From contig JACAXG010000007.1 in assembly GCA_018881555.1 (NCBI GenBank), positions 10,681,435-10,745,434 on the forward strand: 64,000 nucleotides of DNA, read 5' to 3'. Of the stretch, positions 57,360 through 64,000 are shown in pieces. This stretch comes from Amblyornis subalaris. Taxonomy: Eukaryota; Chordata; Aves; Passeriformes; Ptilonorhynchidae. The notes beneath the pieces are model-generated. The model had not been told where the DNA came from. It was given only the letters and a program-made list of their open reading frames with translations, and made no database searches. The position numbers and the translations under genes were made by a program. The stretch's first letter is position 1, and each line of letters starts with the position of its first letter.

Positions 57360-60300
57360 CTGAGGAGACACACAAAAGAGATAAGGGATAATTCACAGAA
57401 GGTACAAGGTAAGAGGTTTTCTACCCTCAAGAGACAGTACTGCACTAGGAAGAAAACTCAGTGTCATACCACAAGTTGCTTGCACCTGGTAGTAAAGACT
57501 GTACAGTCTTCAAGCCTGTGCAGATTTCTCAGGAAAGGGCCTTTCACACAGGCTTTTCACCACAGCCTACCACAATTGCCAGGCTCTTTTATATTTTGCT
57601 GTTTTTTCATTAAATGACAGGTAAGACATCCAAGTTAAAAGTTAGAAGGAGGTAAAAGAATCCTGACAGGTTTTGGGAACTCAGATTTCCTATAAAGCGT
57701 TTGGGGATGTGGCATAATGTTCACCAACAACTTTGGGCAAGCCCTGAGAGCAGCTGCCTAAGAGCAGGACTCTGATGGGGAAGCGTGTTCAGGCTGCCAC
57801 ACCCCCAGCCAGTGCAGAGGGAGAGACACTGAAGTCCTGAAGGGGTTATGTGACAGGACATGACACCCATGCAACTGCAATCCAAACCTCCCATTTCCCA
57901 ACTCCACCCTGCTAAATCGGTGCTGGGTTTTCCCAATTACACTGTGACAGGTGTGACCCAGGCTAAAGCCTCATGCTTCAGTGCATCTGCCTCCACCTCC
58001 TCTCTGAGTGGGTCTACAGAAATTTGGAAAAATATGCCTGTGTTGCTTACCACTGTTGTCCCTGTTCACCAGTGATATAAAAGATGAGACCAGACTCAGA
58101 GTTTTGTTAAACCTTCTATCCAAATTCTGTGAAAATGTGAAAAATCCAGCCTTGTGTTTTCCAGCTTTAGGAAAAATAAAGCAATTACTCATCAGTCTGC
58201 ATCTTAGTGCTTGTGGAATAAAAATGTCTTTCCAAGGAAAAGATCAGTCAGTGCTGCAGGCTGCGCAGTCATTCAGAGCAGTGGGTGGGCAGCAAGGGGG
58301 CTATGACCACCCAAGAGCTCTTTTGGTGAAGCAGTATCTGAAAAGGCCAAAAGATAAAATCTCTCTGATTGTTTGAGTGTTGAGTTACAAACTCCTTCCT
58401 TCTCCCTGCCTTCCCTGCTTTCTGGGAGTAGCAGTTCCTGTCAGTTTAAGGAACTTAGGTTTTATAGCCTTGTGTGCAAGCTAAGTTTGTGCCCAGTTTT
58501 GACCACAAATGTGCTGGTTTTAACTCTACTACCGCAGTTACTAGGCTGTGGGTGCTGATGGACATTCAGGGAGTGACACATAAACTGCCAAAGGGGGTGG
58601 CACTTTTCTTCCAAACCTCCCCACACTGCGAGGCAAGGGACATCAAACTGAGAGGACAATATCCACAGGCTGCCGTGCTCATCAGTTGACAGAGCATGAG
58701 TGTGTGCATGAGAAAAGCATTAATGCCTCTGAGCCATCATTGTAAGTGCAGATGCTGTTCCTTTTCTCTCCATTGTATCAAATCCTATTTGGGAAAAGGC
58801 TCTTTAAAGCTACACAGACCTCAGCAAACACCAGCCTGTAAAGGCATCCCGTTTTGAGAACAACTAGTGATGTGACAGCCTGGAGATAAATAGTGTGCTG
58901 CCATCTGTGTGCTCCACAACCCACAATACAGCACTTTTCAGAGTGAGCTCAGTGGAGATGTGAAGCTATTAACTTATTAGCCAGATTCCTTAGCTTGGAC
59001 CTGAAGCACCACACAGACTTGCTGCTGCTGGCAGTGTGTCCAGACAATGGAGACATTCAAACCAGTGCAAGACTGAGTGGTTCAGTAAATAAACAGTAAG
59101 AGAAAGCCAAAAACAAAGACAGAGAGGGATGGTGGAGAGCGCCTCCCGGCCTACAGGATCTGTGCTAATCCCATCTTGCAAGGTGCCAAAAGATTTCTGC
59201 ATCAAAATGGGAAAAACTAAAAACTGTCCATGTCTGAAAAGTGACATTAGACACTCTGTGCAGCTGTTCAACCAGCAATTCAATTCCATTCAGCCCAATT
59301 AACTGGGAGAGGAGAAGAATAAAGTAAATACGCGTGCCGCAGCATGAGGGTGTGAGGTGCAGGACTGAACTTAAGAGGGTTCCTGTACAAGAGAGTTCAA
59401 ATTACTGGGCAGGTGAGGTGCAACCCATGCTCTGCACCAATAAAGCATTCTTATGCATAAAGACTCCTGGTCTTTCAGGTTCTTTGCAAGGGTAACACAG
59501 TTTAAGGAACAAAACATTGCCGAGGAGCTGACATGAACCTTCTGCAGCATTTCCTAGGTTTTCATACAGTGTGTGTAAAGCCACAGACTTTGAACCAACT
59601 CCAAAATACTCTTCAGCCCACTGGCACTGAAAGATGTCCTGTTTGCACCAAAATTCAGAAGTCTTTTCAGCTACTGTAGCGAAGTTTATTCAGCCAAATG
59701 CAAGTGAACAGTGTGTAAACACTGCCATCCACCAAACATCTGTAGCACTGTGGCTCCAAGGTAATACTCCACAAGGAAAGTGAGAAAGGCTAGTCTGCAT
59801 CTGCAAAACAACTTGACTTAGCACTGTAAAAAAACCAAGGGAGTGGTTGTTTCAATCCAGACTTTGTATTAACCAAAACAGTCTAATTTGGGGTGAGACT
59901 AGAATCTGCAGGAGATTTAGCCAGAGTAGCCAGCAATTAGTTTTGATTTCATACAACCCTCACCACCCAAATCAGACAGGCAGTATCTTAATTTAGTGGA
60001 AAAGCCTCCACTTCCACCCTATCACTAACTTCTAGCACAGTAAGAACTGAAACAGGTGTGAATCCCAGCAGAGCTTTCCTCTGACATATTTTACCCATGC
60101 ACACTGAATATTACTGCCCAATAAAATACAAGGTTTTTTAGGAGGTCAGCAAGCAGTGCTTAAATTCTAACTCTCAAAGTGCCTTAATTTTAAACTCCCA
60201 AAGAGAATGAGACCTTTTGGAAGCCTGCAGCCCCTAACTCTCCTCATAGCAATTACCCAGGACCACATGAGTCTTTCTTGAGACAAAGTTAATTTGAGAC

Positions 60301-63300
60301 ACAGAGTCTCCTAGCGCCTCATCAAGAGGAAAGAAAGAAATCATTAGGTCATTAATAGATGTACTGATTTGTAACCACAAAATAAAACTCTCAAAAGTCT
60401 GTCCCAAAGGGTACATATTGGCTCACTTGTTTGCTATCTATTTCTGGAAGCTGCTTGACAGAGAGGGCTCAGTTCTGCTTCAGTGAGACACCAAGTTGTG
60501 GTAGCTAAGAGATGTTCTGTATGGTCAGAACTGGATTTCACTTGGAAGTGAACAGGACACAGGACACGTTCACCATGCAACGAAAAGGGATGATATCAAA
60601 GTGTGGCAGAGATAAATATAGCATAGCCAACGGGATGAATCATACAACACATGTGCTCTTCCAGCATGACTCCTTTATTATCTTGACCTTGACTCCTCTG
60701 CTGTATTTTATTTGGAGGTGAAGACACAAAGCAGCATGCTTAGTTCTTCTAATTAGAAGCTTCTTTAGATAAAGCCTCCGCCAAACCCTGCCTTCGGAAT
60801 AACTTGAGTGGAACTGAAATTTGGTTACAGAGCAGATAATGGCCCACAAATCTGTGGCATATAGAGCAGCGGTACCTTGGGACCTAAAAATGTTGTTGAT
60901 AACATAGGGCAATGCAACATCTGACAAGCAGGAATTCGAAGAAAAACACAAGAAATATGATTCCAGTGAAAAATATCCTGAGAGTTAAAACCTGAAACTT
61001 CTTAACTTTGGGAACTTTCAATTTTGGAAACATTTGGCTAGCAATCACATGGAAAGCCATTTATTGCTTCTCTCTGTTTCTTTTTTTCCCCCTAAGAATG
61101 AAAAGAGTGGCTTTTTGCTTTTGTTTTGGTTTTTTTTTCCATTAAAGATCGGACTTGAAGGAAAGAGCAATGAAATAATTTCCTGGCTTTACCAGTGATG
61201 TTTTGAGACAGAGAGAAGTCGATAACTCTGCACTGTGGAAAGAGGAATACAACATTTTTTTCTGCATTTAGTATCATTACAGAGAACATGAGACCTTGGG
61301 CATTACTCTGACTCTGAGTAGCCTCTGACAAGAAAGAAGTCTCAACCTTCCCAGTAACAGCACTGTAAATAGGAAGTCAGAGCCAAAGATGATGTGCTCA
61401 AACCCCCACCATTTCCTGCAGGAGCCAAGTTTCAGTTTGGCAAAACTAAAGGAATCAGACGTGGCTTCCAGGCTGCCAAGAGCTCATGCAAATCTCTAAG
61501 TTCAGCAACAGTAAAAAAAAAAAAAAAATCTGTTTTCTGCCACAAACAGTGGAAGGTTGCATTGGTTTGTTTTCATTTATATTAAAGAGCTCAGGCTGCA
61601 CATCAGGTTCATAAAACAACCCAACAATATGGATAGCTGGTATCCTTTATAGAAACAGCCACTGAGGAGTTCAGTAACAGCCATGAAAGGTGCCTTTAAA
61701 GCCACTGCCAAACATTTTCAGCTCGTCTGTTAGGTTTAGTTTTCACCCACACTATATTCCTTAGGCAGAGGAATGGTGCCTGGATTTGTGAGGAGTCCCA
61801 AGCCACACCTCCCCTTAAAAGATGCAAACTTCAGAAATGCAATTACATCCCCTCAGAACTGCTCCCTATACAATCACAAACCCTTAACCACATTTAGCAG
61901 GTGATTACCATCCACCATTATTATTAAGGATGCCATCGTAAAACTGAGGCATGGCAAAACAAAAGACTGACTTCCTGCAGGAGCCAAGTTCCAGAGAGGG
62001 CCCGCATTATCCCTAGTCTTTCTTTTGTTAGCAACATACCTATAGAAGCCCTTCCTGTTGTCTTTGACATCTCTGGCCAAACAACTCTAGCTGGCCCTTA
62101 GCTTTCCTGACCTTATCCCTAGTTTCCTGTACAACTTCCCCGTATTCCTCCAGGCCTACACCCCCTCCTTGTCTCCCTAGCCTGTCTTTCCTAAAAAGCC
62201 TACAACCTTCCATTCCAATACTCCAGCCACAGGAGCCGCACCACCACGCCTCTGTGATGGCAATGGTATCACACCCATGCAGGCATGCGCACGCCTCTAA
62301 CTCTTCTTGTTTGTTCCCCATACTATGTGTGTTTGTGCAGAGGCATCTGAGCAGGGCCCTTGATAAAGCTGACTGGCTGGCTGGAGCAGCTGGAATCCTT
62401 TTGCACTGCTCCGGGCATCCACCCAGGCTGCCCAAAACAAAAGCATACCAGACGCAGAGGCCACCCATCGCATTCCATACAGCTCTGCGTGCGTGTGCCT
62501 TGCTTACAAAGCTTCTGTTTTGTGCACTGAAAGGTAAAGAGAAAATCTACAGCTCAAGCTATTGAGAAAATAAGAAGGGTGAAAAACTCCCACATGGGTG
62601 TTTCATGTGTCTTACTTGCAGAAATTAAGATCACAGAACTATCCCAGCTCAAGCCTTCTTGCTCCTATTCTTTGTGAAGAATTTGCCATAGAATTCTATG
62701 AGTGTGACTTCAGCACCAACTTTGACTTCTAGCTCTTTCCTAGAATTACTTCTTATCAGCTGCATCCTGTAAGAGGCAGAGTACAGAATATTACTTCATC
62801 TTCACATAGGAGATGAAAAGAGGAGTGATATTGGCTTTTTTCCAGTCTGAAAATCGAGAGGAAGATTAAGAACCTCTCATTAAGGAATCCACCCCAGAGG
62901 AACAAGAGCACCAAAACTACCCATGCTGGACAGTGGCATAACAGTAGAAATATATCTTGCACAGCTGCTGGTAGGGCAAGGAAAGACCTGAGGTAGACAT
63001 TAAGAAACCTGACCAAGCCTTAAAGTACTTTTTGGTTTTCCCTAAAACAGCAGAGGATGAACAGTTTTGTAAAGTTTTCCAAAAATCACCCAGGCAACAA
63101 TAAGCTGCAAAGGAAGAAGAAAAACCTCGTAAGCAAAGAATAAACCAGGAACTGAATTTCAGTTAGAGGCATTTTCCTCCTGAATGTGCATCTTTCTTGG
63201 GTCTATAAATAGATCCAGCTGATGATAGGGGAAGGTCAGATGCAGCACTGCTGACTGATCACTCATGTATGAGAACTTTGGCACACTAATTAAGTGAATC

Positions 63301-64000
63301 CTGAATGACTTGAAATTAAAGTCCTTGGATACTGAACTGCAAAGGTGTGATGGGTATGAATACATTTGTGTGTTTACTTGGGAGCATTAGAAAATCGTGT
63401 GGGGGTTTAAGAGTGCCTTGAATTTCTCCAAACCTGCAGGGGTGGAGAAAGGGAAGGAAACAACTAAGTTCCTCTTTGCTGCTGATGTGCTGTAAATCCA
63501 CATCTCCTGCTTAAGCCCCAAAAATCAGCTCTCCTTCTATCCTTTTCCTATGCTCTTCTTCAGTGGGGCAGGAAGAGTGAGTGAGTCCAATGATGCTGAG
63601 CGTGGCTGTGACAGCATTGCTGCAGTGCCAGGCAAGCACATGCAGGCAAACTGCATCACTGCAAAAATCCCAGCTGCAGGAAAATTACCCAGTCCAGGGA
63701 GAGGACAGGACACATGTCCCTCTCAACCAAAACACACGATACAATTTGTCTGTGTTGCTGGACACACAAAAGCAACAGCCTCAAAACACAGGACACTAAA
63801 AGGATACCACACCTATAACATATTAATTTTCTTAAAGCACTTGTCTCTTACCATGACCACAGATTTCTATCTGTGGGTTAAAACTGAGGAGGCAGCCACA
63901 ATTATTTAAAAAGACATTATATGAAGTATGCTCCATCACTGACTGCTTAATCTGTTTGTTAAGTTCATTTGTAAGTTATTTTTAATTTTATGGATAATTT
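57360..64000 (-). other. RASGEF1B 5' intron or upstream region
   Basis: Begins at the acceptor preceding the first coding exon, so the sequence is intronic at least at its left end. No noncoding first exon or CpG island is visible before the window edge, which fits the very long first intron of the human gene. It contains the CR1 fragment at 61,995-62,470 and an oligo(A) run at 61,513-61,528. Confidence 0.6.
61995..62470 (-). mobile_element. CR1 LINE fragment with internal deletion and frameshift
   Basis: Minus-strand translation gives HSMGNKQEELEACACLHGCD, ITEAWW and GMEGCRLFRKDRLGRQGGGV (CR1 endonuclease N-terminus). It then jumps to [19 protein letters not shown] and, after a frameshift near 62,040, to [20 protein letters not shown] (pre-RT linker). 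Most of the endonuclease domain is missing. Both ends are truncated. It lies in the RASGEF1B 5' intron or upstream region, in the same orientation as the gene. Confidence 0.88.

Noticed and set aside
62687..62700. Perfect 14-bp palindrome CATAGAATTCTATG, containing the CR1 tail word ATTCTATG
   Set aside because: Single copy, on the wrong side of the minus-oriented CR1 fragment to be its 3' tail; short palindromes of this size occur by chance in 64 kb.

Overview
The window looks like nuclear DNA of a bird (a reptile is less likely). It has two spliced vertebrate genes with canonical GT-AG introns, introns of only 0.1-2.7 kb, CR1-type LINE fragments as the only recognisable transposons, and one short CpG island. 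There is no prokaryotic, viral or plasmid content. Isolated ambiguous bases (N) are scattered throughout, as in a consensus or draft assembly.

Layout. Positions 1 to about 7,400 are noncoding sequence with two old degenerate tandem repeats (about 2,185-2,460 and 3,040-3,620). PRKG2, the type II cGMP-dependent protein kinase, lies on the minus strand. All 18 of its coding exons can be read from the start codon at 29,884 to the stop at 9,225. Phases agree at every junction and give 772 codons plus stop. A noncoding first exon ends at a splice donor at 32,243 inside a CpG island (about 31,900-32,620), which is the likely promoter. About 10 kb of sequence with no recognisable gene follows. RASGEF1B, a Ras-family guanine nucleotide exchange factor, is also on the minus strand. 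It has 13 coding exons from the start codon at 57,353 to the stop at 43,685 (472 codons plus stop). From 57,360 to the right edge is RASGEF1B 5' intron or upstream sequence, which contains an antisense CR1 fragment.

The two genes are tandem on one strand, with RASGEF1B upstream of PRKG2. This is the order I recall from human 4q21, where BMP3 lies beyond the PRKG2 3' end, so BMP3 would be expected left of this window; no BMP3 coding exon is visible here. The products belong to different pathways: PRKG2 is a membrane-anchored cGMP effector and RASGEF1B activates Rap/Ras-type GTPases. Their adjacency reflects old synteny, not a functional unit.

I found no previously undescribed system. The most useful second-look items are: an in-frame cryptic donor inside the PRKG2 exon that carries the ATP-binding glycine loop, with a CU-rich tract upstream of that exon's acceptor; bird-specific changes in the PRKG2 N-terminus and linker; an 11-bp minisatellite in the PRKG2 CpG island; and a dense cluster of ambiguous bases in PRKG2 intron 2.
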